From contig OZ242042.1 in NCBI GenBank assembly GCA_965204905.1, positions 3,534,001-3,598,000 on the forward strand: a DNA stretch of 64,000 bases, in the 5' to 3' direction. The DNA comes from Bin87 sp965204905. GTDB taxonomy: Bacteria; Chloroflexota; Dehalococcoidia; Lucifugimonadales; UBA3495. The position numbers and the translations under genes are program-made. The notes beneath the pieces were generated by a model. The model saw only the letters and a list, made by a program, of their open reading frames with translations. It did no database searches and was not told the DNA's origin. Positions within the stretch are counted from its first letter, which is position 1. Each line of letters opens with the position of its first letter. Below are positions 16,476-24,938 of this stretch, piece by piece.

Positions 16476-17624
16476 CTACGGACTTATCACCAGCGCCGTG
16501 TCAACGGACACGGCGGTATCTCCCAGCGGCGTGTCAATCAGTTCGGTCAGGGACGCCGCGGCGGTGGCGCACTCGGCGGACATATTGGTTAGCAGAGCGG
16601 CCGGAGTATCGGCGGGGATGCCGGCCTGCTGCAAACTGCCCGCCGCATCCCGCCAGGTTCCAGCATCGTCCGCTCCTAATATGACGACGGCCCTGCCGGA
16701 CGCTGCCACAATCTCCGCGACGTCGCCGATCCGCTCCACCGAACCGAAAACGGATTCCAGCGGCGAAAGCCCCGACCGCTCCAGCGCAAGCCGGTAGAAC
16801 CCTGGCGCCGGTATTAACGAAACGATCCCTACAGATTCCTCAAGGTCCGACAATAGCGACGGCATGGACTCGGCAGGATCGCCCAGCGTAACGACTACGG
16901 ACCAGAGACCGGCACGGATGTCTCGCACGGTACGATTGACCAACTCGGCGCGATTGTCCGCTCGCAGGGGCAGTTCCACCGAGCGGATCCAGCGTCGGGC
17001 CACCGACAGGGCAGCCGGCGACCCGATAACGTAGTCGGCGTTGGCGAGCATTTCCCGCGCCGGCATCGGGACCAGCGCAGGGTCGCCCGTGCCCAGGCCG
17101 GCCACAGTCACCACACGTTCCGCAGAGCGAAAGGCCGCTACGAATCTGCGGGTTTCAACCACCTGGCGGGCGTGGTTCCCCTCGTGTCCCGAGGTGCGTT
17201 CGATCAGGTCCAGCAGCGACAGGGCAGGATAGTTGTTCTCCGGGTTGTAGGGGGTGGCCGGCAGGTCCAGCTGCGCCGGCGACAGGCCGACGATGAGACT
17301 ACGGAACCGCTGGTAGTTGGCCTCCAGGCGGGCCACATCGGCGGCGATGCGATCCTCGCGGGCGTCGAACGGCGGCAGCATCTCGCGCTCGCCCGACGCG
17401 ATCTCCTCCAGCGCCTGCACGAAATTCTCCGTCAGCAGGTGCTGCATCACCTCCCAGACCGACCAGCGGGAACCCAGGAACGCCTCGGCCTGGCCTACGC
17501 CGTCCAGCGCTTCCAGCAGCGCGGCGTGGCCATCGTCGAGCCGGCGCAGCGCGCGTTGTTGTCGCTCAGTTGAGGAGAGATCGCCGTCGTTGGAGGGTGG
17601 GTCGTGAGAAACCATGTTAATCAC
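16476..17624 (-). CDS. DinB-like domain fused to tetrapyrrole-methylase-like domain
   Basis: 382 residues, ATG 17624. Residues 20-160 look like a DinB four-helix metal-binding domain (RWSVWEVMQHLLTENF, then SGHEGNHARQVVETRR), the family of thiol- or damage-related enzymes. Residues 170-382 start with VTVAGLGTGDPALVPMPAREMLANADYVIG, the SAM-binding opening of tetrapyrrole methylases (GxGxGDP, then the ALxxADVV strand). No corrin or heme genes are nearby. The combination is unusual; substrate unknown. The gene is monocistronic and divergent from the VLRF1 gene. Confidence 0.75.
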   Translation of the reverse strand: MINMVSHDPPSNDGDLSSTERQQRALRRLDDGHAALLEALDGVGQAEAFLGSRWSVWEVMQHLLTENFVQALEEIASGEREMLPPFDAREDRIAADVARLEANYQRFRSLIVGLSPAQLDLPATPYNPENNYPALSLLDLIERTSGHEGNHARQVVETRRFVAAFRSAERVVTVAGLGTGDPALVPMPAREMLANADYVIGSPAALSVARRWIRSVELPLRADNRAELVNRTVRDIRAGLWSVVVTLGDPAESMPSLLSDLEESVGIVSLIPAPGFYRLALERSGLSPLESVFGSVERIGDVAEIVAASGRAVVILGADDAGTWRDAAGSLQQAGIPADTPAALLTNMSAECATAAASLTELIDTPLGDTAVSVDTALVISP

Positions 17625-17710
17625 CTGCGGTTATTTATACTCTTGAGGCAGGAACATTATTGCACATGGCAGTTGGGCGCTGAGGTCAACACAATGGGTT
17701 ATCATTCGAT

Positions 17711-18505
17711 ATGCGCGCAATAGACGACCCTTCCATGCCAAGCGTGCGGCCCGGGCAAACCCTGTCCGCGCGCCGAACACAACGCGAGCTGGACAGGCTC
17801 CGCGAATCAGCGGAGTCTGGGGCAGCGGCAACCCTGCACCTGCCTGCCACCATCGCGGCAGACAGCGCGGCCATCGCGGCGTTGTTGAGACAAGCAGGCG
17901 GCCCAGCCTGGATAGACGCATTGGAACGCGCCGGCAACCAGTTGCTCCGTTCATCAACGGGCCTGGTGGCGTTTCGCGTCGGCGACGCGGGCCTAGCGAT
18001 ACTGCCGCCGTTTCCGATGGATGCGACAGCCCTGGACGAGGGCATCAACGACCAGCCGTTGCGGGCGCTGCTGGAGTCCCGCTTCACCGTGGGCGTCGCG
18101 CTGGTGCGGCTGGGCCGATACGCCATCGCCGTGTACGAGGGGCAGCAATTGGCGGTGTCCAATACGGATACCCGCTACGTGAAAAGCCGGCACCACGCCG
18201 GCGGCACGTCGCAACAGAGGTTCCGACGGGTTCGGGAAAACCAGATCCACCGGTTGTACGTCGAGGCATCGGGCGTGCTGGAACGGCAGTGGCGGCCGTG
18301 GCTCGACCGACTGGACTACGTGGCGCTGGGCGGCGAGGCCGCCACCGTCAACGGGTTCGTCAAAGAGTGCCCCATGCTCGCCCGCCTGGCGTCCATAACG
18401 CTGCAACGCCGGCTGGACGTGCGCGAACCCAACCGCGCCGCGCTGGATCAAGTGGGCGCGATGCTGTACCAGTGCCGGGCCTACCCACTGCGGTGGGACA
18501 ACTGA
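17711..18505 (+). CDS. VLRF1-type (Vms1/ANKZF1-like) peptidyl-tRNA release factor
   Basis: 264 residues, ATG 17711. An eRF1-like alpha/beta N-terminus (VGVALVRLGRYAIAVYEG) leads into YVKSRHHAGGTSQQRFRRVRENQIHRLYVEA (about residues 154-185). This is the signature of the Vms1-like release factors, with GGTSQ replacing the GGQ of class I factors and the flanking K..H and R..R. Such factors free nascent chains from split 50S-peptidyl-tRNA. It lies 48 bases upstream of mutS2 on the same strand. A TATCAT box ends five bases before the ATG, so the mRNA may be leaderless. Confidence 0.82.
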   Translation: MRAIDDPSMPSVRPGQTLSARRTQRELDRLRESAESGAAATLHLPATIAADSAAIAALLRQAGGPAWIDALERAGNQLLRSSTGLVAFRVGDAGLAILPPFPMDATALDEGINDQPLRALLESRFTVGVALVRLGRYAIAVYEGQQLAVSNTDTRYVKSRHHAGGTSQQRFRRVRENQIHRLYVEASGVLERQWRPWLDRLDYVALGGEAATVNGFVKECPMLARLASITLQRRLDVREPNRAALDQVGAMLYQCRAYPLRWDN

Positions 18506-18539
18506 CGAACAGCCGCCAAATCTGCCGGTCTCCCAATGC

Positions 18540-18545
18540 TATAAT
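18540..18545 (+). promoter_or_regulatory. TATAAT of a probably leaderless mutS2 promoter
   Basis: Perfect TATAAT ending seven bases before the mutS2 ATG (18553), so transcription should begin at or next to the start codon. No Shine-Dalgarno is present. Confidence 0.65.
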
Positions 18546-18552
18546 TTCGCCT

Positions 18553-20979
18553 ATGACTACGACTGCGGCGGACGAACAGCCCATCCCTACCGATAGCAGC
18601 TTCCAACCCGCGTTGGGGCTGCTGGAATTCGACGAAATACGCCGGCAACTGGCCGCCGCGACCCGCACCGCCGTCGGCGCGGAAGCCGCCGCTGAGCTCA
18701 CTCCCTCCGCCGACCCGCGCGACGTGGCCGTGCGGCAGCAGGAAACCGCCGAGGCGCGCCGCCTGCTCGACACCGCCGCCGCCCTGGAACTTGGTCCCGC
18801 TGACGACCTGCGCCCCGCCGTCCATCGCGCGATGCTGGGCGGCGTCCTGTCCGGCGAGGAACTGCGCAACATCGGGGCATTGGCCGCCGCCGCCCGCTGG
18901 AATCGCAACGCGCTGTCCCACCGGGAGGATCTGCCGCTGCTGGCTACGGTTACGCAGAACCTGCCCGACTTGCCCGACCTGGAAAGCGCAGTCAACCGGG
19001 CCATCGGTCCCACCGGCGAGGTACTGGATGACGCATCGCCCGAACTGTCCCGCCTGCGCCGGGAATCTCGCTCATCATACTCCGCGCTCAACGACGTGAT
19101 GCAACGTATGCTGCGTCGCTACCAGCGGTCGGGGGTCGCGCAGGAAAACATCGTCACCGAACGCAACGGGCGCATGGTGCTGCTGGTAAAGAACGACCTC
19201 AAGGGGCAGGCCCCCGGCATCGTTCACGACGTGTCGGACAGCGGCGCCACGGTGTTCGTCGAGCCGATGCCCGCTATCGATCTGGGCAACCGCTGGCGCG
19301 AGACTCGGCTGGCCGAACAGCGCGAGGAGGAACGGGTGCTGCGGCAGTTGTCGTCCCTGGTGGGGCGCTACGCCGAGGACATCAACCTGATGACCCACCT
19401 GCTGAGCCGGCTCGACCTGGCGGTGGCCAAGGGTCGCTACGCCGCCAGCCTGCGCGCCGTTTCTCCCAACCTGCTTGACGCGAATGAACCGCGGAGGCTC
19501 CATCTGGGCGGCGCGCGCCATCCGCTGCTGACCGGGGACGTGGTGCCCACCACCATCAGCATCGACGCCGACCATCCGGTGCTGCTCATCACCGGCCCCA
19601 ACGCCGGCGGCAAGACCGTTGCCCTGAAGACCGTCGGGTTGCTGGCGATGATGGCCCACGCCGGACTCCAGGTGCCGGCCAACGAGGCCGACCTGCCGCT
19701 GTTCGACGGCATCTACGCCGACATCGGCGACCAGCAGAGCATCTTTGAGTCGCTGTCCACCTTCAGCAGCCACATCCGCAACATCCAACGAATCCTCGAC
19801 GTAGTAAGTCCCCGGTCACTGGTGCTCATCGACGAGCTAGGTTCCGCCACGGACCCGGAGGAGGGTTCGGCCCTGGCCATCGCGTTACTGTCTCACCTCC
19901 GGGACTGTGGCGCTACGGTAGTGGCGACGACGCACCACCGCAACGTGGCCCGCCTGGCCCAGGAAGAGCCCGGCATGGTCAACGCCAGCGTTGACCTGAA
20001 CCCGCGCACCCTGGAGCCGACGTACCGCCTCACTCACGGCATCCCGGGTCGCAGCTACGCCCTGACCATAGCGTCGCGGCTGGGCTTGCCCGAGACCGTG
20101 ATCGCCGGCGCGCAAACGCATCTGGAGCCGTCCCACGTGGAAACCGACCGCCTGTTGCAGGAACTACAGGAAGAACGGCTCACGGTGTCGGAACTGCGGC
20201 AGCAGGCCGAGCAGGCCCTAGCCGATGCCCGCCGGCAGGAACAGGAAATCGCGGAACGGCTGGAGGCGGTGGAGGAAACCAAAGCCCAACTGGTGGAGGA
20301 TGCCCGCCGCGATCTTGCCGAGGAAATCTCCGAGGTCGCCGGACGCATCCGCCAGGCCGAGCGTTCGCTGAGGCGAGAACAGGATCGGCAGGCCGCTGCC
20401 AGCCGGGAGGCCCAACGCTCGGACGTCGATTTACAGGCGGAGCGTGAACGGCTGATTGAAGCCCAGCGCGAAGTGGTGTCGCCGGAGTGGGCGCCGATTC
20501 CCGTGGAGCGTCCGCCCTGGTATCACGACCTGCACGTGGGAGACCGGGTGTACATCCGCGGGGTGTCGCGTCCGGTGGAAGTGGTCACGCCGCCCAACGA
20601 ACAACAGGAGATCGAGGTCGTCATCGGCAGTATGCGCGCTCGGCTCCCCGTGTACCAGCTGGACCGGGCAGCGGATCGCGTGCATCCCGCCGCCGAGCAG
20701 GCCGGCGTCGTCTATCGGCGCCCGGAAGCCAAGCGCACGCTGAGTCCGGAGGTGAACCTGCACGGCTACCGGGTGGACGAAGCCCTCAACATCATCGACT
20801 CGCTGCTGGACGACGCGGCGCTGGAGGGCATGACATCGCTGAAAATCGTCCACGGCAAGGGGACGGGAGCATTACGCCGCGCCATCCGCGAATACCTGAC
20901 CGGCCATCCGCTGGTGGCAACCACCGAGCCGGGGGAGGGCGGCTCAGCGGCGGGGGTGACGGTGGTGCAACTGCGTTGA
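18553..20979 (+). CDS. mutS2: MutS2 ATPase/Smr protein, ribosome collision or anti-recombination factor
   Basis: 808 residues from ATG 18553. The core and lever domains lead to Walker A TGPNAGGKT (about residue 347), the Q-loop region, Walker B LVLIDELGSATDPEEG (about 422) and the H-loop TTHH. A long coiled coil (530-640) follows, then a KOW-like segment, and the C-terminal Smr domain with LHGYRVDEA (about 736) and HGKGTGALR (about 766). Known roles are suppression of recombination and, in Bacillus, splitting of collided ribosomes. The last 25 codons are repeated at 21924-21999 behind a toxin-antitoxin cassette. Confidence 0.95.
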   Translation: MTTTAADEQPIPTDSSFQPALGLLEFDEIRRQLAAATRTAVGAEAAAELTPSADPRDVAVRQQETAEARRLLDTAAALELGPADDLRPAVHRAMLGGVLSGEELRNIGALAAAARWNRNALSHREDLPLLATVTQNLPDLPDLESAVNRAIGPTGEVLDDASPELSRLRRESRSSYSALNDVMQRMLRRYQRSGVAQENIVTERNGRMVLLVKNDLKGQAPGIVHDVSDSGATVFVEPMPAIDLGNRWRETRLAEQREEERVLRQLSSLVGRYAEDINLMTHLLSRLDLAVAKGRYAASLRAVSPNLLDANEPRRLHLGGARHPLLTGDVVPTTISIDADHPVLLITGPNAGGKTVALKTVGLLAMMAHAGLQVPANEADLPLFDGIYADIGDQQSIFESLSTFSSHIRNIQRILDVVSPRSLVLIDELGSATDPEEGSALAIALLSHLRDCGATVVATTHHRNVARLAQEEPGMVNASVDLNPRTLEPTYRLTHGIPGRSYALTIASRLGLPETVIAGAQTHLEPSHVETDRLLQELQEERLTVSELRQQAEQALADARRQEQEIAERLEAVEETKAQLVEDARRDLAEEISEVAGRIRQAERSLRREQDRQAAASREAQRSDVDLQAERERLIEAQREVVSPEWAPIPVERPPWYHDLHVGDRVYIRGVSRPVEVVTPPNEQQEIEVVIGSMRARLPVYQLDRAADRVHPAAEQAGVVYRRPEAKRTLSPEVNLHGYRVDEALNIIDSLLDDAALEGMTSLKIVHGKGTGALRRAIREYLTGHPLVATTEPGEGGSAAGVTVVQLR
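20904..20979 (+). repeat. mutS2 3' end, copy 1 (in the gene)
   Basis: Encodes HPLVATTEPGEGGSAAGVTV then VQLR and stop. Copy 2, exactly 1020 bases downstream, encodes the same residues with about ten silent differences. Confidence 0.9.
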
Positions 20980-21076
20980 GGCGTTTGCAACGAACCATAA
21001 CGATTGGTCATTATGAAGATTCTTGCCTAACGGAATATTTGCTGTGATGAATTGAGAGTGTAGAATCTTTTCTCGA

Positions 21077-21670
21077 ATGAAGTATCATTACACAAGCGGG
21101 CAGCCGGTGTTGAGAGGCTACACCATGAGAGAGATTAATTACGACCAGCGTAAGTTTGAGGAGCTGGTTCTGCATTTGTGTCAGCGTTCTGAAGACGACC
21201 CGCGTTTCGGCGCTACCAAACTCAACAAATTGCTGTTCTACATTGACTTCGGCAGTTACGTGCGGTTAGGGATGCCGGTAACCGGAGCCACCTACCGACG
21301 CCTCCCCGCCGGCCCCGCCCCGAGAGAAATGCTATCGGTGCGAGAGAAACTGCTCGACACTGGCGACGCGAATATCGAACAACGCCCATACCTTTGGCGT
21401 CTTCAAGATAGGCTGGTGGCCCGCCGAGAGCCTGACTTGTCGGTTTTCAGCGCGGACGAACTCAGTCTCGTCGATGAGGTGGTCGGTGAGTTTTGGCACC
21501 ATAACGCAAGGGCCATCAGCGAGGAATCGCACCGCGAATGGGGCTGGCTCACGTCCGAAGAATATGCCGACATACCTTATCAGACGGCTTGGGTGTCCTC
21601 GCAACCCCTTAACGATGAGCAGATCGAACATGGGCAGCAACTAGCCGAGGAGTTAGGGCTCCGACGATAG
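21077..21670 (+). CDS. Panacea/SocA-like (DUF4065) antitoxin
   Basis: 197 residues from ATG 21077, which sits 10 bases after a TAGAAT box with TTGCTG 16 bases further up; ATG 21125 is an alternative with a GAGAGG site. The Panacea signature is plain: FGATKLNKLLFYIDFGSYVRLGMPVTGATYRRLPAGPAPREM. Panacea domains act as antitoxins against many unrelated toxins. The downstream gene starts three bases after the stop. The pair lies between two copies of the mutS2 3' end, so it looks like a recently gained cassette. Confidence 0.85.
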   Translation: MKYHYTSGQPVLRGYTMREINYDQRKFEELVLHLCQRSEDDPRFGATKLNKLLFYIDFGSYVRLGMPVTGATYRRLPAGPAPREMLSVREKLLDTGDANIEQRPYLWRLQDRLVARREPDLSVFSADELSLVDEVVGEFWHHNARAISEESHREWGWLTSEEYADIPYQTAWVSSQPLNDEQIEHGQQLAEELGLRR

Positions 21671-21673
21671 CCT

Positions 21674-21922
21674 ATGTATGAGCTGTTTTCGAGCGATGGG
21701 TTCGACCTGCTGATACAACACTGGATGGGAAGGGTCCAGTACTGGGATGAAGTCTGGTTTAATTTCGACTACCGACTGGCCTTGAACCCGCGGCTCGGCT
21801 TTCAGGTGCCAGACACTGACCTGTGGGCCCTGCCGCTGAACACCCGCCCACCGTTGACCGTTTTCTACGAGATCGACGACGACTCGACGCGGGTGATACT
21901 GCACAACATAGCTGCAATGTGA
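21674..21922 (+). CDS. Putative toxin partner of the Panacea antitoxin
   Basis: 82 residues, ATG 21674, three bases behind the antitoxin gene. The sequence is Trp/Phe-rich with alternating strands and ends DDSTRVILHNIAAM, loosely like the last strand of RelE/HigB-type toxins, but I cannot assign a family. The toxin call rests on pairing with Panacea. The gene ends two bases before the second mutS2 3' copy. Confidence 0.65.
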   Translation: MYELFSSDGFDLLIQHWMGRVQYWDEVWFNFDYRLALNPRLGFQVPDTDLWALPLNTRPPLTVFYEIDDDSTRVILHNIAAM

Positions 21923-21923
21923 G

Positions 21924-21999
21924 GCACCCGCTGGTGGCAACCACCGAGCCGGGCGAGGGCGGGAGTGCAGCCGGCGTAACGGTAGTGCAACTGCGCTGA
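21924..21999 (+). repeat. mutS2 3' end, copy 2 (detached)
   Basis: Same encoded residues and stop as 20904-20979 but different third bases, and no upstream mutS2 sequence. Probably the original end of mutS2, left behind when a cassette with its own mutS2 end was inserted. Confidence 0.88.
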
Positions 22000-22026
22000 A
22001 AGCCACTGGCAACGTTGCAGCGTGCA

Positions 22027-22048
22027 GGGGCGAATAATTATTCGCCCC
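22027..22048. repeat. Perfect palindrome over the stop codon of a membrane gene
   Basis: Arms GGGGCGAATAA / TTATTCGCCCC. It includes the last codons and stop of the minus-strand gene 22038-22286. A near copy is at 42101-42126, also over a stop. Terminator-like shape but no T run. Confidence 0.8.
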
Positions 22049-22286
22049 GACCTCGTTCCGTATAATCGTCGTCGTCATCCAAAACGTACTCGTCGTCGTA
22101 GTACCAGTCATACTCCTCGTCATCGCGCCGCCGCAGTTTGCCCCAGACCAGTTTGCCTAGCACGACGACCACCGCCAGCAGGACCAGGCCGCTGATGATC
22201 CAGATATCCAGGTAGGCCAGGAAGGTCAGGTCGGCAGGCAGGCCGGCGGTTTGTGCGGCAAGGGAAAGGATGCAGGGCAGGTTCAT
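22038..22286 (-). CDS. Small single-TM protein with acidic tail
   Basis: 82 residues; ATG 22286 has GGAGGG three bases upstream. The hydrophobic N-terminal part ends with a strong membrane helix (about residues 27-48, IWIISGLVLLAVVVVLGKLVW). A basic patch KLRRR and a very acidic, Tyr-rich tail (DDEEYDWYYDDEYVLDDDDDY) follow, and it ends GRGE from the palindromic repeat. No family known. Confidence 0.6.
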   Translation of the reverse strand: MNLPCILSLAAQTAGLPADLTFLAYLDIWIISGLVLLAVVVVLGKLVWGKLRRRDDEEYDWYYDDEYVLDDDDDYTERGRGE

Positions 22287-22448
22287 TGACCCTCCGGGGC
22301 GCAAAATCGCCGAATCTCGCAGGGCCCCAAGTATGCCTCGATCATAATGATTTACAATAATAGCATTCGTTCCCCCGCATTGCCGGAATAGCAGATTGCC
22401 GGATCATCGGAATCTCCTCGCTGTCCAGAGGCGATCCAAAGCAGGCTG

Positions 22449-23375
22449 ATGGTGAAGATTATGAAAGAGACCGTAAATGCCTTCCTTCAGCATCTAGTCG
22501 TCGAACGTGGCTTTTCCCAGAACACGCTGGACGCTTACAGCAACGACCTGAACCAGTTCCGCGAGTTCGTCGCCGGTTACCTGAAAGCCTCCGATGACGA
22601 CGCTGAAGTATGGCGGTCGGTGGACCTGGACCTGCTGAACGCATACATCAGTGAGCTTCGGGACAAAAAGAAATACCGGGATTCGACCACCGCGCGCAAA
22701 GTAGCGGCCGTTCGCTCTTTCTTCGGCTACCTCAGCGCCAACGAGCTAATCAGCGAAGACCCCACCGAAAATCTCGGTTCCCCCCGCGTCGGGCGTTCGG
22801 TGCCCAAGTTCATTTCCGAAGATGACGTCAAGCTACTGCTCAGCACCGCCGCCGATACCGGCACCCCGGAAGGCCGCCGCGACGCCAGCATCCTGGAATT
22901 GCTCTACGCCACCGGCGTGCGGGTCAGCGAGTTGGTCGCCCTGAACGTGCAGGACATCGACTTTGAGGAGGGCTTCATCCGGGCTTGGGGCAAGGGTTCC
23001 AAGGAACGCATCGTATATCTGTATCCCGAAGCCCTGTCCAACCTGCGCGAGTACATCGGCGGCGCCCGTGCCGAACTCGTTACCAACAAGAAAGGCGAAA
23101 CCGCCCTCTACATCAACAACCGGGGCGAGCGACTCACCCGTCAATGGGTTTGGAACATCCTGAAAACCGCCGCGAAAAAATCGGGCGTGGACCCCAAAAT
23201 CACGCCCCACACGCTGCGCCACAGCTTTGCCACCCATCTGCTCCAGAACGGCGCTTCGCTGCGACACGTCCAGGAACTGCTGGGACACTCCAACATCTCG
23301 ACCACCCAGGTGTACACCCACCTCACCGATTCCCACGTGCGCGAGCAATACCGGCGCAGCCACCCCCGGTCGTGA
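22449..23375 (+). CDS. XerC/XerD-type tyrosine recombinase
   Basis: 308 residues, ATG 22449 (22461 possible). A SAM-like N-terminal core-binding domain (residues 1-95) precedes the catalytic domain with the full set: Arg in ATGVRVSELVAL (about 156), Lys in the GKGSKER beta-hairpin, HxxR in HTLRHSFATHLL, His in LLGHSNISTTQ, and Tyr in VYTH (about 288). Length and motifs are those of chromosomal dimer-resolution recombinases rather than phage integrases. It is outside the mutS2 duplication, so no direct role in that insertion is implied. Confidence 0.92.
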   Translation: MVKIMKETVNAFLQHLVVERGFSQNTLDAYSNDLNQFREFVAGYLKASDDDAEVWRSVDLDLLNAYISELRDKKKYRDSTTARKVAAVRSFFGYLSANELISEDPTENLGSPRVGRSVPKFISEDDVKLLLSTAADTGTPEGRRDASILELLYATGVRVSELVALNVQDIDFEEGFIRAWGKGSKERIVYLYPEALSNLREYIGGARAELVTNKKGETALYINNRGERLTRQWVWNILKTAAKKSGVDPKITPHTLRHSFATHLLQNGASLRHVQELLGHSNISTTQVYTHLTDSHVREQYRRSHPRS

Positions 23376-23479
23376 TCCGCCTGAGGCAGACGGGGACCTA
23401 ACCGAATCCTCCCGATCCCGGGTTGAATTTCGTATTTTTGTTCCGTACAATTATCCTGTATAGAACAGGAGGTCGTACG

Positions 23480-23722
23480 ATGATTGACAACGATGCAACT
23501 CTCGCCGCTTCCGCGGCGCCGGCCCTACCGTCCGATGCCGGGCGGATGATCGCCCGCTGGCGTGCCTTGGGCTGTCCTTATATTGAGCTGGACGCGGGCG
23601 TGGTGGTCAGCAACCTGGAGCGCTGGCTGTACAACAACGCGCCGCACTCCGGCGTCTGGCTGGCGCGGGTGCGGGAATATCTCTACATCGACACCTATGG
23701 CGTCGGCGCGATGGCAGCATGA
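23480..23722 (+). CDS. Hypothetical protein before methyltransferase
   Basis: 80 residues, ATG 23480 with AGGAGG at 23467-23472. The Ala-rich start is followed by a small helical/beta domain with several Trp and Tyr (ARWRALGCPYIELDAGVVVSNLERWLYNN). No motif known. It ends eight bases before the methyltransferase start and is probably co-transcribed with it. Confidence 0.6.
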   Translation: MIDNDATLAASAAPALPSDAGRMIARWRALGCPYIELDAGVVVSNLERWLYNNAPHSGVWLARVREYLYIDTYGVGAMAA

Positions 23723-23729
23723 CCGGCAA

Positions 23730-24488
23730 ATGACCCTCCGGCTGTACAACGACCTGGCGCACCTCTGGCCCATCATCAGCCCGCCGGAGGAATACCTGGT
23801 GGAGGCGCAGGAATGGCTGGACGTGATCCGCCCACGGCTGGATGCCATCAACGCGGCCGGCCAAGCGCTGCCCACGCTGCTGGAATTGGGCTGCGGCGGA
23901 GGACACCTACTATCGCACCTGACGGCGCATTTCATCACCGAGGCGGTGGACATATCGCCGCAGATGCTGGAGATTTCCCGGCAGCTCAACCCGCAGACGC
24001 TGCACCACGTGGGCGACATGCGCGACGTGCGGTTGGGTCGCGCGTTTGACGTGGTGGCCATCCACGACGCTATCAACTACATGACCACCGAGGAAGACCT
24101 GCGGGCCGCCATCGCCACGGCGGAAACTCACCTCAATCCCGGCGGAGTCCTGTTGCTGGCGCCCGACTGCGTGCAGGAAACCTTTGAAGGCCCCCGGGTG
24201 GTCGAATGGACCAAAGAGGCCGAGGACCGCTCGGTGACCTTCATCGAGTACATGGGCAAGCCGCGTCCCGAATCAACCACCGTAGAGTCGGTGTTCGTAT
24301 TCGTGATCGACGAGGGCGGCGAACTCCGTGTCGAGGTGGACCGGCACACCGGCGGCCTGTTCCCAACCGAAACCTGGTTGAGCCTCCTGGAATCAACGGG
24401 TTTGGACGCCGAATACATCCAAACCAACGCCTACGAAGGCGGCTTCGGCGGCAACCTGTTCGTCGGCAAGAAGCCCCCTCCCCACTGA
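23730..24488 (+). CDS. SAM-dependent methyltransferase
   Basis: 252 residues from ATG 23730. Class I motif I LLELGCGGGHLLSHL (about 51-65), acidic motif II TEAVDISPQML, then GDMRDVRL and FDVVAIHDAINYM (motif IV region) and LNPGGVLLLAPD (post-motif strand). Substrate unknown. The stop lies in a palindromic repeat of family B, which supplies the last residues (KKPPPH). Confidence 0.88.
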   Translation: MTLRLYNDLAHLWPIISPPEEYLVEAQEWLDVIRPRLDAINAAGQALPTLLELGCGGGHLLSHLTAHFITEAVDISPQMLEISRQLNPQTLHHVGDMRDVRLGRAFDVVAIHDAINYMTTEEDLRAAIATAETHLNPGGVLLLAPDCVQETFEGPRVVEWTKEAEDRSVTFIEYMGKPRPESTTVESVFVFVIDEGGELRVEVDRHTGGLFPTETWLSLLESTGLDAEYIQTNAYEGGFGGNLFVGKKPPPH

Positions 24489-24557
24489 CGGGAGGGGTGA
24501 GGGTGAGGGTGATGAAGTTCCCTCTCCCTTGATGGGAGAGGGCTAGGGTGAGGGTGA
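24474..24557. repeat. Palindromic repeat family B, upstream of DUF559 gene
   Basis: Two related hairpin units (CCCTCTCCC..GGGAGAGGG type) followed by GGGTGAGGGTGA. Inverted relatives are at 24896-24932, 31005-31052 (in a gene) and 62675-62735. Confidence 0.8.
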
Positions 24558-24558
24558 C

Positions 24559-24909
24559 ATGAACACTACAGCGAAAGCGCGTCAACTACGCCGACAATCC
24601 ACCGATGCCGAGCGTAAACTCTGGGCAATTCTACGCAACCGGCAACTGACCGGCTATAAATTCCGCAGGCAGGTTCCCATGGGGAGCTACATAGTGGATT
24701 TCGTGTGTTTTGAAAAGAACATTGTCGTAGAGCTTGACGGAGGACAGCATCAGGCTCAACGTGGCTATGATGGAAACCGTACTCAGTGGCTACAATCCGC
24801 CGGTTTTCGCGTGATTCGATTCTGGAACAACCAAGTCTTGAGCGAAACTGACGGAGTTGTGCAGGCGATTCTGGCAGCGCTTGAGGTGAAGATTCCACCC
24901 TCACCCTAA
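24559..24909 (+). CDS. DUF559 / Vsr-like endonuclease
   Basis: 116 residues, ATG 24559. DUF559 features: ARQLRRQSTDAERKLWAILRNR at the start, then FRRQVPMGSYIVDFVCFEKNIVVELDGGQH, with the D...E.DG-H active-site pattern of the very-short-patch-repair fold, and VIRFWNNQVL near the end. Such proteins are thought to be DNA nucleases. The gene lies tightly between inverted family-B repeats, which supply its leader and last codons (PPSP), as if gene and repeats moved together. Confidence 0.88.
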   Translation: MNTTAKARQLRRQSTDAERKLWAILRNRQLTGYKFRRQVPMGSYIVDFVCFEKNIVVELDGGQHQAQRGYDGNRTQWLQSAGFRVIRFWNNQVLSETDGVVQAILAALEVKIPPSP

Positions 24910-24932
24910 CCCTCTCCCATCGAGGGAGAGGG
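24896..24932. repeat. Palindromic repeat family B, downstream of DUF559 gene
   Basis: TCACCCTAACCCTCTCCC followed by its complement-type arm; inverted relative to the unit at 24474-24557. Confidence 0.8.
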
Positions 24933-24938
24933 GATCTG

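Noticed and set aside
22449..23375. XerC/D recombinase as the enzyme that inserted the Panacea cassette
   Set aside because: It lies outside the repeated mutS2 ends and looks like the housekeeping recombinase.
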